Assembly (NCBI GenBank): GCA_018524725.1
Contig: JAEUWP010000264.1
Span: 1-64,000, forward strand
Source: Podaxis mareebaensis
Lineage: Eukaryota > Basidiomycota > Agaricomycetes > Agaricales > Agaricaceae
Length of the DNA: 64,000 nucleotides
Direction: 5' to 3'
Positions 1 through 11,418 of the stretch are shown here, piece by piece. Below the pieces are notes generated by a model. It had not been told where the DNA came from. It made no database searches and was given only the letters and a program-made list of their open reading frames with translations. Every line of letters begins with the position of its first letter. The first letter of the stretch is position 1. A program made the translations under genes and the position numbers.

Positions 1-3000
1 GAATATTCCACCGAAAGGCCCTTATCAAATGTAACGTTGACACTAATGTCCAACACCTTGTTCGTTGCATCATACTCGATGCCTGAGCCGTCTACCCTCC
101 TCCCGTTAACCTTCACCGTCCTTGGTGCCTCCTGGACATTTAGGAACCGAATGCGTGCTACCTTGACACCAACAGCGAAGCCAAAGCTACCCCTAACATC
201 CAATCGGCCACTGTTGAAACTCATATCAACTGCAGTCTTCCGGGGCGGGTTGATCAACTCTCCATCGTCGACATATAACTGCCCAGATGCCTTTCCATCT
301 TGGCCGGGTGCAACAACAAATTCGAAATCCTTCTTCCTCAACTCCACTGTATTCGCCGCAGATTCGACACGGAGGGGAAGGACGGTGCCACCTTTGATGT
401 GGAGGGGGATCGTAGTGAAGTTGACATTGTCGAGGGTGATAGTTGCCCCACTGCCTAGGACGGGGGCCAGTGTCGCAAAATCATAGAAGATGTCGCGAGG
501 TAGATAGATGTCCACTGAAGTCGAGTTCTCCTCGGTAACAGGTGAGACGAGAATGGAATCGCCAAAGAAGAACTGGAGGTCGATAGGGAAGGTGTTCGTG
601 TCCTTCGGATATTTGAACCAGAGGGGATGAAGGACAGGAGTACCATCAGTGTGGGCCTGGTGGAAGGCGGTATAAAGATAGTCGAGGAGGCGGTAGCTGA
701 AGTTGAGATGAGTTTTGAGAGAGAAAATTGGGCGCCAAAATGCATACCGGATGTTGATAGCATTCCTAGCCGCTGTTGCGACACTATCCCAAAGATAGAA
801 TTCCTGGCTGATCGAGGTATCGCCATTGTGCTAATGGACAGGACCGTTAGATTAAGGTTCTGAAGCACCATCAAGCCACCTACGTTGCGCATGAACGGAT
901 AAAAGGCCCCAAGCATAGCCCATCGAGCGCAGAGTGTCTCGGTCGTGTTACCAGCTATCAATGTTGTCATCGGATTGGGAACGTTTAGAGATAAGAGGCA
1001 GACATACAGAAGCCGCATATATCACTACCAACCATAGGTACTTGGAAGATCGTAGCGAAATTGAGCATGCCCGCAATGGAGAACCTGTAATGCTCCCACA
1101 AGCTCACGTTATCGCCGAGCCATTTCCCTACATGAGCTCCAGCTCCGGCAAACGTTGAGCGAGTGATGATGAGAGGACGCTTCCCAGGACGACGCGCCAG
1201 CATTGCCATGCGTGTAGCAGTGGACATCATGGTACCATAGAGGTTGTGTACATTGTATTCCCGCAGACCATTGGCATGAACAGCGTTTGTCTTGAGGAAA
1301 GTCAACATGTATTCAACACAATGCAGGTCCCTAGGTTTTAAGGAATACTCACGAAAGCGGTCTTGCTAGAGAGTGGGCCCGCTGCATTGTTGATAGCGTA
1401 CGGTGGGTCGAGGAGGTTATCGTCGCGTCGCCTAAGCTGAGACTGAGAGACATTCCCGAAGATAGGAGCATTAGGGTCAGGAGGTGGATTGGATCGGGGC
1501 GGAGGAAGTCCTTTAGCTTGTTGGAAGGGGTCGTCACACGGCAAGTTGCAGAACTGAGGCGGCTAGATCAGAAGAGCGATGATTTGAAAAGATCATCAGT
1601 AATTCCACTTACATTGGAAGGCTCATTCATATCAATCCAAGCGCCGTCAATATCAAGCCCGGTACCAGGATTGTAGAACTCTTGAAACTCATTGTTCCAA
1701 TACCTTCATTCATCGCAATCAGGCTGGCAATAGATGACGAACGGTGAAAAAAACCTACTCCGTGATCTTTTCGTGGAACCAATCTAGTGTTACGGTCAGA
1801 ACCAGAACAAGTGTCAAAAAAGGCGCAATTACCAGGATATACAGTTACTCCTACGGGTAGGGAGACCCGTCAGCATAGTCTTTCGCGACGTTCATGAACA
1901 CGAAGACGCACCAGGCCAGACGATGCCAAGGAAATCGCTTCCGTTCTCAGCTTTGAGATAAATGTCAAGATCCTTGCCACGATGATATGGACCATATTCC
2001 GGATCATCTGGCAGATATGCCACGGCAGGATCGGTCATCAGAACTATTTCATGCACGTACATGTGTCAACGAAGACAATTTGAAGCAGTTACGTCATAAC
2101 TTACCGAAGCGCTGGTTATGAGAATGGAGGTAAGCGACAATATCACGCATCCTGTTCATGGGGAAATATTGAGGATCCACAGTGAAAATACGTCGCCTAT
2201 CCATGTAGTCTAGGAGCAAACATCAGAAGTTCGTATAAATTGCTCAGAGGAGATGAGTTCACCGATGTCTGTCCACATAGTCTCCAGTGGTATATCGGCA
2301 GCCGCATATCTGGAAATAACTCCTGCAACGTCGACGAAATCTGTCGCAACTTCTAATCGGAAGATTCTTCAAGATAAAATCAGTATAATTGGCTGACCTT
2401 TATATCCGAATCGGCATTGATGGAAACCAAAAGACCAATATGGAACTTCAGCTGGTTGGCCAACGACATCAGAATACTGCCTGGCCACCGCCGCTGGATC
2501 GTTCTCGCTACCGGCCAAGAAGTAAAAATCCAGAACACCACCAATCACATTGTATTCCAAACTAGTTCCGCCCGCATTTGAGAGCTTGATATCCATGCCA
2601 TTGGAGTTCAGAAGAAAGACACCATGTGTTCCGGTGGTTCGATGTTCAAAATAAACCGGGTGATTCCCATATAAATTTGTCCCAGGCGGAATTCCGGGGG
2701 CATCACGAGACCACAGAGTAAGTGTGGTATTGTCGGTCGGGAGATGGAAAGGGTTAGTATGCTCCCCGAGGCCGTAGATGTTGGCATTTCCTGGTAAACT
2801 TGTCTTCAAACGGAGATATTGCGGCTCGAAAATGATGGGGTGAGAAGTGGTGGAAAAGAGAACTTCGCGTGTCGATGTCCTGTAAATAGAGAAGGAAAAG
2901 GGGGAGGTGGTGTAATTGAACTGGATTGCGGCTGAATGCGGGGAGACCACGTGATTTGCGTCTGGGCGAGGGAAGACGGATTCGGGGACCTCATACCGAA

Positions 3001-3332
3001 CAGAGTTGGGATCAGTTATCTTTACATGAATGCGCTCATCTGCGCCAGTTCTTAGCAGCACAATGGGATGATAAAAGGAAACGAGACGTACTAGTTTCAT
3101 ACACCACACTGAGAGAAATATTTTGGATATCGGGACCAAATACGTTGCACGCCTGGCCCGCCAAACTTAAGTCTGCGGTTAATCGTCCCCCTTCGCTTCT
3201 GATATTGGTAGCATGGTATCCTGGGCATGCATCTAACTTGGCCTCGTCCACGTCTGCTGCAGAACAAAGAAGCGAAACGGTCAAGAGGGCGAGGAACGCC
3301 CCACGTCCGTTGGCCCTGGAGAGTGTGTACAT
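1..3332 (-). CDS. GH31 alpha-glucosidase, secreted (3' end cut by window edge)
   Basis: Retaining glycoside hydrolase family 31 enzyme that removes alpha-linked glucose from malto-oligosaccharides or related glucosides. The start at 3332 opens with a hydrophobic signal peptide ([11 protein letters not shown]). Splicing the first intron (about 54 nt, near 3040-3092) joins VVYET to NERIHVKI, the usual N-terminal beta-sandwich sequence. The nucleophile motif [10 protein letters not shown] lies near 1620-1640, with its Asp at 1631-1633. The acid/base motif HVGKWLGDN has its Asp at 1111-1113 and is followed by the family signature LWEHYRFSI. About eight introns interrupt the gene, and the C-terminal beta-sandwich continues past base 1. 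No break is seen. It is divergent from the DUF6593 gene at 3822, leaving 489 bp for both promoters. The family call is firm; alpha-glucosidase rather than alpha-xylosidase is inferred from overall resemblance. Confidence 0.95.
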
Positions 3333-3772
3333 GGTGGTTGGGGAAAAGAAGACAGGTGGGTCTCATATCTGCAAAAACAGGCCCCGCTAATTTCTATGAG
3401 AATAGTACATAGCTGACCACAAGGTCATTCTGACTTCCAAGAAGCTCCTTTCAGGACCAGCCCTTGAGGTCAACGAGCCCGGGCTCCCGGAATTCGGCTG
3501 TCAAACCGCTTCTCTTTGTTTTCTGACATCTCTCGAAACAAACTGTGTGCTAATAACAACTCACCCCCAACGGAGTCGTCTATTAATAAGGCTTCAGGCC
3601 TGTTGCCCCGTAGGTCCCTTATCGTCATACGGTGGTGACAAAGGTCTATTGCATCAATTTGCTGTGTCCAAACCTCCAAACTTGATGAATGAGGGCTACT
3701 TAGACTTGCTACATAATAACCCTCTCCACGGTTTCCACAGCTCTGCTCGGCGGGGCATAAGTCTACCGACAA

Positions 3773-3780
3773 TATAAATA
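3773..3780 (+). promoter_or_regulatory. TATA box of the DUF6593 gene at 3822
   Basis: TATAAATA lies 42 nt upstream of the ATG at 3822, in the divergent intergenic region shared with the alpha-glucosidase. Confidence 0.55.
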
Positions 3781-3821
3781 CAACCCATAACCCACTATCA
3801 CCCCTAACTATTACCCACAAA

Positions 3822-4444
3822 ATGATACTCAAGTTCTCCGAACGAAGCATTCGTGACACAGCCCTCCTCACCGACAATAATCAGCCACTCTACCAGGTCG
3901 TCACTTCAACCTTCAGTTTCGAGACAAGGATTAATAAGGTGGATGCATCGAGTCGAAGCACAATTCCAATGGCCACTTTGGAGCGCAGTCTCTTTGGTAC
4001 CGCCTCCACCCTTTGGGGGGAACCCGTAGCTTTGACGAGAGACAATTTCTTCTCGACGTGAGCAGTACCGCATTGGCTCTCAAGGGTTTGACTTTATTTT
4101 TAACCGACTACTAGATCACGAACGTTTACGACCTCCGATTGTTGTTCATATAAATGGAAAGAGGGAGCATTCCCAATGGCAGTACGCCGCTTCGCAGAAC
4201 TTCTTCCCTTGTGTATTGCATCGTTCGCATTCATTATTATATACAGTTGGTTACTGTTAGCCCCAACTGTCCAACCCGCAGAGTGGTTGCAACATTCCAC
4301 CGTGGATCCCTTGGTATTCTTTCGAAGCTCCGACCAACGATGGTGGAGGCGGTTGATGAATATCTTCACCTACTCAACGACACTGTCACTACTTATATAT
4401 ATGCGAAACAAGAAAGGCAGCGTCGCAGAAACCAATCAACGTAA
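3822..4444 (+). CDS. DUF6593 protein, paralog 1
   Basis: Basidiomycete-specific protein of unknown function with one beta-rich DUF6593 domain. The N-terminus (IRDTALLTDNNQPLYQV) and the ERSLFGT and DNFF segments match the family. Three exons close the frame exactly: 3822-4057, 4115-4181 and 4247-4444, giving 166 residues. The 67-nt middle exon encodes the conserved Tyr-Lys-Trp block (SYKWKEG). Exon 3 gives the terminal helix-like block (VATFHRGSLGILSKLRP ... YIYAKQERQRRR). The first intron is in phase 2 and the second in phase 0, as in the other copies. No signal peptide or membrane segment is seen. It is the only plus-strand member of the array. Function unknown. Confidence 0.85.
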
Positions 4445-4558
4445 CGAAACTCGAGCTGTACAGTAATGTCTAATAAAGTTCAGAAGTCCTATTAATCTGG
4501 GTATCCTGGAAGGGACTTTTCTGGTATCATAGAGAAGGCGGTGTGTAGCTAGCTAGAG

Positions 4559-5266
4559 CTAGCTCGTCAACAACGCCGCCATACGAGGATCCACGTATTC
4601 CCAGCCATCCCTAGCCTCAGTGCGGACGGATTCGATCTTCAGGTAGAGTAAGGATGCCAGAACATAATCAACCAGGCTCAAAGCCCGAGATTCTAGCACC
4701 AACACCCATGTCGGATTAGAGCCTGGAACGGTCTCGGTCCATGCGACTGGTGCGTAGGACGAGTCTTCATAGAGCTTCATTCGATATCAGGTCAGGAGAC
4801 ATAACAATATGTATGACAACACATACCACCCAGTGGTGAGCTTGCCTCTTGCACCAATGATATGTGCCCTCCTCCGTGCTTAGCTTCATGGTCATCTGAC
4901 TGAGAGAAGCAGGTGAGTCAACGAATGAACGTTTCAGCCGAAAGTCAAATAAACCTACCCATCGCTTGTTGAGGGTGCCTTCTGGAGGACATCCGCGACT
5001 TTCAGAGCTTTACCACCGTTCCTGGTGGTGAGAGTGAAGATGTCACTGAGGATCATCCTTTTTTTTACCTCAGCAATCATCTGTCGGGCTTCATTGCGAA
5101 TCTTGACTTCGCTCATGCCGTCATTAGACATTGTGAGGAAGTATTGAGGAACACCGTCCCGCAGTAAGATTGCATTTGTTTGGTCACTTCGCTTGTACAG
5201 CAGGCGGACTTGACCCTTTGAAGATTCAGTTGTCGAGTAGTTTGTGAGAGTGACTTCTGAGTTCAT
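4559..5266 (-). CDS. DUF6593-like protein, paralog 2 (diverged)
   Basis: Diverged relative of the neighbouring DUF6593 genes; function unknown. Exons 4959-5266, 4827-4899 and 4559-4774 close the frame (198 residues) with the same phase-2 then phase-0 introns. The middle exon is 73 nt and encodes GTYHWCKRQ, equivalent to the YRW block. The C-terminal part (APVAWTE, then LVDYVLASLLYLKIE) matches the family's last strand and helix. The start MNSEVTLTNYSTT resembles a subtype common in mushrooms. It is convergent with paralog 1, stop codons about 115 bp apart. Family membership rests on pattern, not on close identity to its neighbours. Confidence 0.75.
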
Positions 5267-6118
5267 GGTGAAGAGGAGATGTAATGTATGTTGAGTTGGT
5301 ATCCCTAAGCAATGTTCATAGGCTTTTATCCTCCAGGACCCAAACCACATACCCTGAATTAGCCTATCCCATGACTCATTCACAGCTTGCAGGCACAGTC
5401 CGCAGCGTCGACAACGGAACTGGTGATCTAAAAGTAACTATTCTGGGAGAAGCGATGACGAAAGATCCTCGACAAAGATGGTTGTCAACCCCATTTTTTC
5501 GAGACTTTCTCTGCACCTTGGTTGGATGGTTACTAATGTTGAGCCACGTTGATTCGAGCAAATACATCTAGCTGTCGCGATAACATTCGATCCTCGCACG
5601 CTCCCGAAGGTTGTCTTGGTTGGCGAGTGCCCAACACCACGAACCGTTTGTGACTTAGTAAGATGACTATCCCGTGATTTTTGCTGACATAAGATTGGGT
5701 TGATAGTTTGATTTATTTCTGCATTTGCCGGCTCTCTGACTCGACGGGTTATTAGGGGTACGAGTCATACTTTTTATCATGGTCCCATTTGGGATTCTCG
5801 GACGATTTCGTTCGAGGTGACGAAGAACACTTAATCCCTCTATCATTACCGAGCTCCCTGCGTAATGGCCATCTAACAACGTGTCGTAGCTGGACTGAAG
5901 CATCATAATCATTTTGACCATCCAACAGCATGTTCTGATTCTCATACCACTACTCCCGGGGTGATGAGGACAGCCTTGATCAAGAGCCCAACTCTTCCCA
6001 ACTTCATGATATCAATAAAGAACATCATAACAGCAATAGCATGCAGGATGACAGTACGATAATAACTATACATGCCTTCATGGGCACGTCGCTCCTCCCA
6101 AGTAAGCATCCTTAACAA
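5267..6118. other. intergenic, no supported gene
   Basis: Only short, unrelated open frames are present on both strands (the longest about 95 codons). I see no domain, splice-consistent gene, RNA or repeat. It contains the 5' flank of the gene ending at 4559. Confidence 0.5.
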
Positions 6119-6674
6119 TTAGAAGGGAACTTCCTGTAGCTCCCACAGCTGGCGCCGATTGCCTTGGACGTATCGCTGAAGATGGACCTGTTCCAAGATC
6201 TGTCAGCGCGGGCGATCATTCTTCGAGAACTGATAACCCACCTTGTTCGCTGGCTCTGTGGGAAGGTTGAGCGTCCATACTAAGTCTGGGTTTCTGGCGA
6301 GAGCAATTCTAAGATAAGACCACCATGAGTCGTAGAAGTCGCGGGTGACAACGAGATCAGGCGCACTTGTAGAGGAAACGACCAGCGGCATTTTCCTCGA
6401 GTTCAACAATCCAATTGTCGCCCTTCGTGCCGGGTGCAACGAGAGCGCTGACAAAGTTATTATGCTCTCCTACTGCCGCGCCATCGATTGTCATGGTGAC
6501 TTCGTCACCCGCATATTTGATTTCAAACTTGGTGTGGGCTGTGTAGTCGAAACGAATCCCGACAATGGGCTGGATCGTCAGATTCGGGTCCTCGTACGTG
6601 ACTGTACGGCCAACGTAGGCGTTGAAAAGGTCATTCTTAATCTGGTAGATATTGTCTTGAATGAAGGGCGCCAT
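6119..6674 (-). CDS. I66 cospin-like serine protease inhibitor 1
   Basis: Small beta-trefoil inhibitor of the MEROPS I66 type (cospin/PIC1 from mushrooms), expected to block trypsin-like serine proteases in defence or endogenous regulation. The ATG at 6674 is used; an open frame begins two codons earlier at a GTG. Exons 6367-6674, 6242-6308 and 6119-6187 sum to exactly 148 codons (147 residues). Recognisable blocks are IYQIKNDLFNAYVGR, NWIVELEEN, and in exon 2 NPDLVWTLNLP. Without splicing, both later exons look like unrelated short frames. No signal peptide is seen, as usual for this cytosolic family. It sits among DUF6593 genes. It is the most diverged of the four copies; the reactive loop cannot be judged. 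Confidence 0.75.
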
Positions 6675-7121
6675 TGTCACTGAGAGGGCGGGGAAACGAG
6701 TGAAGCTGGGTTTGACGAGTCCATCTCGGTCTTATGAGAGGAGGCATTGAAGGGTTTCATAAGATTCACCATGTCATTATGTCAGAGAATCATTCTCCCT
6801 GCCATTAAGCCGCCTTTATCAGGTACATACAAGCTCTACATTTCACTAAGACTTTCTCAGCCGAGCGTGTTACGCAACAAAATGTGTGTGCAGGTGTTCC
6901 GATAATGAGTGGTAATCGGATACTAGCCGGTATAAGAGTCTCGTCGAGTGTATATCGAGTGTATATCTCTGAGAGCTCTGGACTGTCAAACCGTTCTCTT
7001 GCGGGGCAGCTTCTTCTGACGGATAACGGCATGAATTAGATATCCGGGGAGTTCACGTTGTTTCCCACACAAGAATCAAGCTACCCTGATTGTCACGACA
7101 TCTCTCATGTCAAGCCTCGTA
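6675..7121. other. intergenic, no supported gene
   Basis: Holds the 5' flank of the I66 gene and the 3' flank of DUF6593 paralog 3. An unsupported 75-codon minus frame at 6805-7032 has no family features. Confidence 0.5.
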
Positions 7122-8017
7122 TTAACCTCCCCCCCCTCCTCCTCCTCCTGATGCTGCAGCGTTCCTCGACTGTCTCTCCCTGTCCTTCCTCAGTTTATGA
7201 CAGTAGATGAATGTCATCATAATCTCGTCCAGTATAGGCTCACAGGTGGGATCAACCTCGAGTGTGGCAGGCCTGCCTTTCATGAACGGCCCAAGATTAG
7301 GTCGGTGCTCCCGGAACCTAACCACTTGCGTCTTGCTACCGTCATTTGTGATCATCTATAACGTGGTGAGTACGTGGACATGTACGTTAACCGGGCTGTT
7401 ATTCGTTTACCTCAAGGTGCCCGGCGCGCAACTCCCATCGATATTCTTTTCCATCGGAGGCTTTGAAGACCCGGCCCCTTCAAACAGCGGCGATATAAGT
7501 GCGCCCAAGTTAATGTGACATGAACGCCCATTAGGACATGTGTCACTCACCTTCCATACCATGACCAACCCTCCTTGCGAAAGAACTCGCTAACTGGCAC
7601 GTCGAGGCCGTTGTAGCGGAAGCGACTCGAATGGAAACTGTGAAAATCGATCTGAGCGTAGAATGCGAAGTGTCCCTCTAACGTAGGCAGGTCACTCGTG
7701 CTTGGCCCTTCCCCGTTCTCTGACTCAGAGTCAGCGAAGACCTCATCGTTGGAACTTGTTGAACGACGACTGTCATCGCGCACGAGATCATTTTTCTCCC
7801 TGTCGGACGCTCCCCTATCCGAGAACGGCGATTTAGTTCTGGCCACCGACTGCTTAGAGTCACCAAGCCAAACGCCGTTGACTGTACCAACGGCCTTTCT
7901 AATGGTTGCAACACTGGAGGTGAGCTTCAGGGGTTTGTCCACCTTGTACAGAATTTCCCCTGTTTCGGTGGAATAAGTACTGTTTCTAGGGTGTTGAGTG
8001 GAGAGGATAAGGCGCAT
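7122..8017 (-). CDS. DUF6593 protein, paralog 3
   Basis: DUF6593 protein of 255 residues, function unknown. Exons 7551-8017, 7411-7477 and 7122-7355 close the frame. Exon 1 encodes the family start (MRLILSTQHPRNSTYST, then GEILYKVDKP), a Ser/Asp-rich insertion of about 60 residues, and the block GHFAFYAQIDFHSF. The 67-nt exon 2 holds KEYRWELR. Exon 3 holds ITNDGSKTQVVRF and the terminal MMTFIYCHKLRKDRERQ. The protein ends in a run of eight Gly encoded by a GGA/GGG microsatellite that its tandem twin at 9400 lacks. The start is set by the conserved MRLIL; an open frame continues upstream to 8239 but is unlike the family. Confidence 0.9.
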
Positions 8018-8062
8018 CGTGGCTTGTTTGTCCCTCCGCCCGCAGGTTGAAACGCTTTTATA
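7190..8062 (-). repeat. tandem duplicate unit A (pairs with 9410-10268)
   Basis: The DUF6593 genes at 7122-8017 and 9400-10268 are near-identical in DNA through all exons. Exon 1 is 467 nt in both and exon 2 is 67 nt in both, and intron sequence is partly conserved. They are direct duplicates in the same orientation. Similarity fades just past the last exon, where the C-termini differ. Confidence 0.85.
8055..8062 (-). promoter_or_regulatory. TATA box of DUF6593 paralog 3
   Basis: TATAAAAG on the minus strand, 38 nt upstream of the ATG at 8017. It supports that start over the longer open frame reaching 8239. Confidence 0.5.
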
Positions 8063-9399
8063 GTGTTGTTGCTCCAATCGCTGTGCAATCGTCCCTTCTA
8101 GCTGCGGATACTTATCAACCCACCGATTTATTATGCCGAGTTGATGGTTATCATGGTTCTGGGTACTTCGTGTGCTTCGGAAGATGGTAGCACGACCAAG
8201 CAGAGAGAGCCACAGGCGGACCGTTCCGTTGCGTTTCATGATGTTTGCTTCAGGATGCGCTGCTGTAAACGACGAGGGTCTTTTCGTCTAGTTCCTGCCA
8301 GCGAATGAGAGGAATCACCCGTTGAGCCTCCGAGATTATTCCCCAAAAAGTAGCAGCAAAACATGATAGCCATGGTGATTGTAAAGTAAACCCCTTTTAG
8401 ATCACGAGACGCCCCCAGTGAAAGGGATCGTTATCGCTTGAAAGAGAATGCCGAGCGCCTTGGCACTGACTCCATGGGGCCTTTAAGCATACATAAATTT
8501 ATGTTGCCATCATTGGTCAGGTGTTTGAAACACGACCTGATGTTAAAAATAGGTTTTCCATGAGACAGACTTGTTTATACACCACCAGTTATTTTCTCCA
8601 AAGCATGGATGAAGTTCTTCTAGAAGAAAAACCCATTTAGCCTTAAAAGTTCTGAACGTCATTGAGGAAACTGATGATATGGTGCTGAAAGCCAGAGTGT
8701 GGCTAGGTGTCCATCCAAAATTCGCATCAAGTCCAGACCTTGCCCAATCCCTCCCATGTCTAAGTACGGGGATTCTCCATACAGTGATAGTTATGCACCC
8801 ATAGGAATTGACGCTGTAAGGAAGAGGCAAGTGCGAGAAAGGACGGGCCTAAGTCAAGTTGTGAGTATCTGGAAGTTAACGTTTAAAACAAAATAAAATT
8901 TAGACCTTGTGACGTCCAGTAGCGGCTTTGGATCCAGAGTACATATACCCCGTGGGGGTGGGGATAATGGCTTGTGACTGAAAACTTCTCATACGCTGGG
9001 CTAACAATAATAATGTTAGAGTTTATTTCAAGTAACATGGTGTGAGCAGCAACTGATTCGAAGGTCGACACTCCTTGATTCAACTCCTCCATGGGGCTCT
9101 ATTACAGCATCGCTACCTTTATTATGAGGTTTTCACCTATTTTTCATGACAAGCATGAATTTGGTCCTCTATGTGTAAAAATAAGTGGTGTTTATTGTTC
9201 CTATGAGGGAATCACTCGAACCAAGGCTATTTAGCTTGATATGAACGGACGAATGAGTGCTCTCCGGGATATACATGTCATAGAGAAAAGAAATTACGGA
9301 TGCAGTAAAAGTCGAGGTTAGAAGACAACGTCTAATCCAAAATACCGATACATCCAGTTGTTTCGAATATATCCGTTGTATCATACACCGTCGACGGGT
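8063..9399. other. spacer between tandem DUF6593 genes
   Basis: No supported gene. A minus-strand frame at 8543-8830 contains a single ankyrin-like phrase (FGWTPSHTLAF), but no repeat series, start or splice pattern supports a gene. It may be a decayed fragment. Confidence 0.4.
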
Positions 9400-10268
9400 T
9401 TATGGACACTTCTTGGCTTGTCTGTCCCTGTCCTTTCTCAATTTTTGACAGTAGATGAACGTCATCATAATCTCGTCTAGTATAGGCTCGCAGCTAGGAT
9501 CAACCTCGAGCGAGGCAGGCCTGCCTTTCATGAACGGCCCAAGATTAGGCCGATGCTCCCGGAACCTAACCACTTGTTTCTTGCTGCCGTCATTTGTGAT
9601 CATCTAGAACGCCATGAGTACACCATGGGGAGCGTACATTAATCGGGCTGCTGTTCGTTTACCTCTAGGTGTCCGACGCGCAGCTCCCATCGATATTCTT
9701 TGCCGTCGGAAGCTTTGAAGACCCGGCCCCTTCAATCAGCGGCGATATAGACGTGCTAAGTCAATATGATATGAAAGCTTATCAGGGTATGTGCCGCTCA
9801 CCTTCCATACCACGACCAACCCTCCTTGCGAAAGAACTCGCTAACTGGCACGTCTAGGCCGTTATAGTGAAAGCGGCTCGAATGGAAACTGTGGAAGTGG
9901 ACCTGAGCGTAGAATGCGAAGTGTCCCTCCAAGGTAGGCAGGTCACCCGTGCTTTGCTCTGCCTCATCCGCCGAGTCAGAGTCAGCGAAGGCTTCATCGT
10001 TGGAACTTGTTGAACGACGACTGTCATCGCGCACGAGATCGTCTTTCTCTTTGTCAGACGCTCCCGTATCCGAGAACGGCGATTTAGTTCTGGCCACCGA
10101 CTGCTTAGAGTCACCAAGCCAAACGCCGTTAACTGTACTAACGGCTTTTCTAATGGTTGCAACGGTGGAGCCGAGCTTCAGTGGTTTGTCCACCTTGTAC
10201 AGGATTTCGCCCGTTTCGGTGGAATAGGTGCTATTCCTAGGATGTCGGGTGGAGAGGATAAGACGCAT
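9400..10268 (-). CDS. DUF6593 protein, paralog 4
   Basis: Close twin of the gene at 7122. Exons 9802-10268, 9663-9729 and 9400-9603 encode 245 residues. The starting block, the Ser/Asp-rich insertion, the KEYRWELR exon and the MMTFIYCQKLRKDRDRQ terminus are all retained with intact splice sites, so both copies look functional. The tail is AKKCP instead of polyglycine. It lies in the same orientation as paralogs 3 and 5, each with its own spacer, so they are separate transcripts. Function unknown. Confidence 0.9.
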
Positions 10269-10641
10269 CGTTGCACCTTCCGCCTGCAGGACGGAACGTT
10301 TTTTTTGTAGTATGCCAATAGCACTGCGCCATCATCCCTGTTGGCTGCGGACACTGAATTCTGGCCTGTCCACATGATCCATCAAAGCGCTTTGTATTGT
10401 TTTACTCCAATTGATGAGTTGCTAGTCATCTACTGCAAATGTCTTGTCTGATTCCTACCAGCCAATGAGAGAAATCGCTTTAAGGCATCGAAAAGAACCG
10501 GGAAAATGTATCTACATGAGTTACACAAGGCGGGTATTATAGAAGAATACAACAAAAATTGATCGCGAAGAAGTCCGGGGACAGCATAGCAGTGACTAGT
10601 ACTAAGGCAAAAGTCCCATTTACAACATATGACACCATAAA
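10269..10641. other. intergenic, no supported gene
   Basis: 5' flank of paralog 4 and 3' flank of paralog 5. Nothing recognisable; no clear TATA box was found for the gene starting at 10268. Confidence 0.5.
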
Positions 10642-11418
10642 TCAGCTTTCCTCGGAATCCCGGAGATACACAAATGTGATAAGGATATCGTTCAGAATGT
10701 GCTCGCCTTCCGGATAGATCTCCAGACAAGAAGGAAGAGCTACTGGTTTCAGAGTGAAACCGCCCTTTGGACGATGAAATCGCGCGACAACGATCTTAGA
10801 ACTATCGTTTGTGACGAGCTGGTGGTCATCTTTAGTGAAGGTTCTATGAAACTGTGCCAATTCAATGCGACCCACTTTTGGATTCCGAGAGCTAATGACC
10901 CAACGGTATTCACGTCCGTCGCATGCACGAAAGACCTTATGTCTGCAAGGAAAGGAACGTCAAGCCAACGTACTATTGGTGACTCACGTGCAAAGTACAC
11001 ACCTTGAAAGTCCGTACCATGACCATCCTTGGGCTTTGAATAACCTGTTCGTTCGCATCTCATGACCAGCATAGAGAATTCGCGACGGTTTTAAGGCGCC
11101 ATACTCAATATGGGCCAAATGAGCAAAGTGTCCCTCGAATGTGCCTATATCTTCAGGTTCAGATGATGTTGCCGATGAACTCGGCGATGGACTGCGTTCC
11201 TGGCCCAAGACGGCCAAGGTGTTGCTTGTGTCTCTACGAGACTCCCTCTCTTTATCTCCAAGCCATACACCGTCAACGGTGTCGACTGCGCGTCGTATAA
11301 TCGTCCTCCGAGTCTCGCCCAAAGATACAGCCGGAGTTTCGACTTTGAACATGGGGCGCCCGAACTCCGTAAAGTATATACAGTTGAGAGCGGAGTTTGT
11401 CGAGAGGAAGAGATGCAT
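10642..11418 (-). CDS. DUF6593 protein, paralog 5
   Basis: DUF6593 protein of 219 residues from exons 11003-11418, 10876-10942 and 10642-10818. The starting block is MHLFLSTNSALNCIYF, then GRPMFKVETP. A Ser-rich insertion precedes GHFAHLAHIEY. The 67-nt exon 2 encodes the GREYRWVIS block. Exon 3 encodes LVTNDSSKIVVARFHRP and the terminal ILITFVYLRD. The second intron (10819-10875, GT...AG, 57 nt) is a multiple of three and has no stop, so an unspliced transcript would still be open and add 19 residues. Splicing is preferred because it matches paralogs 1, 3 and 4. Diverged from its neighbours; function unknown. Confidence 0.85.

Noticed and set aside
8543..8830. Ankyrin-like phrase in a minus frame
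   Set aside because: Only one weak repeat-like segment; ankyrin genes carry several in a row.
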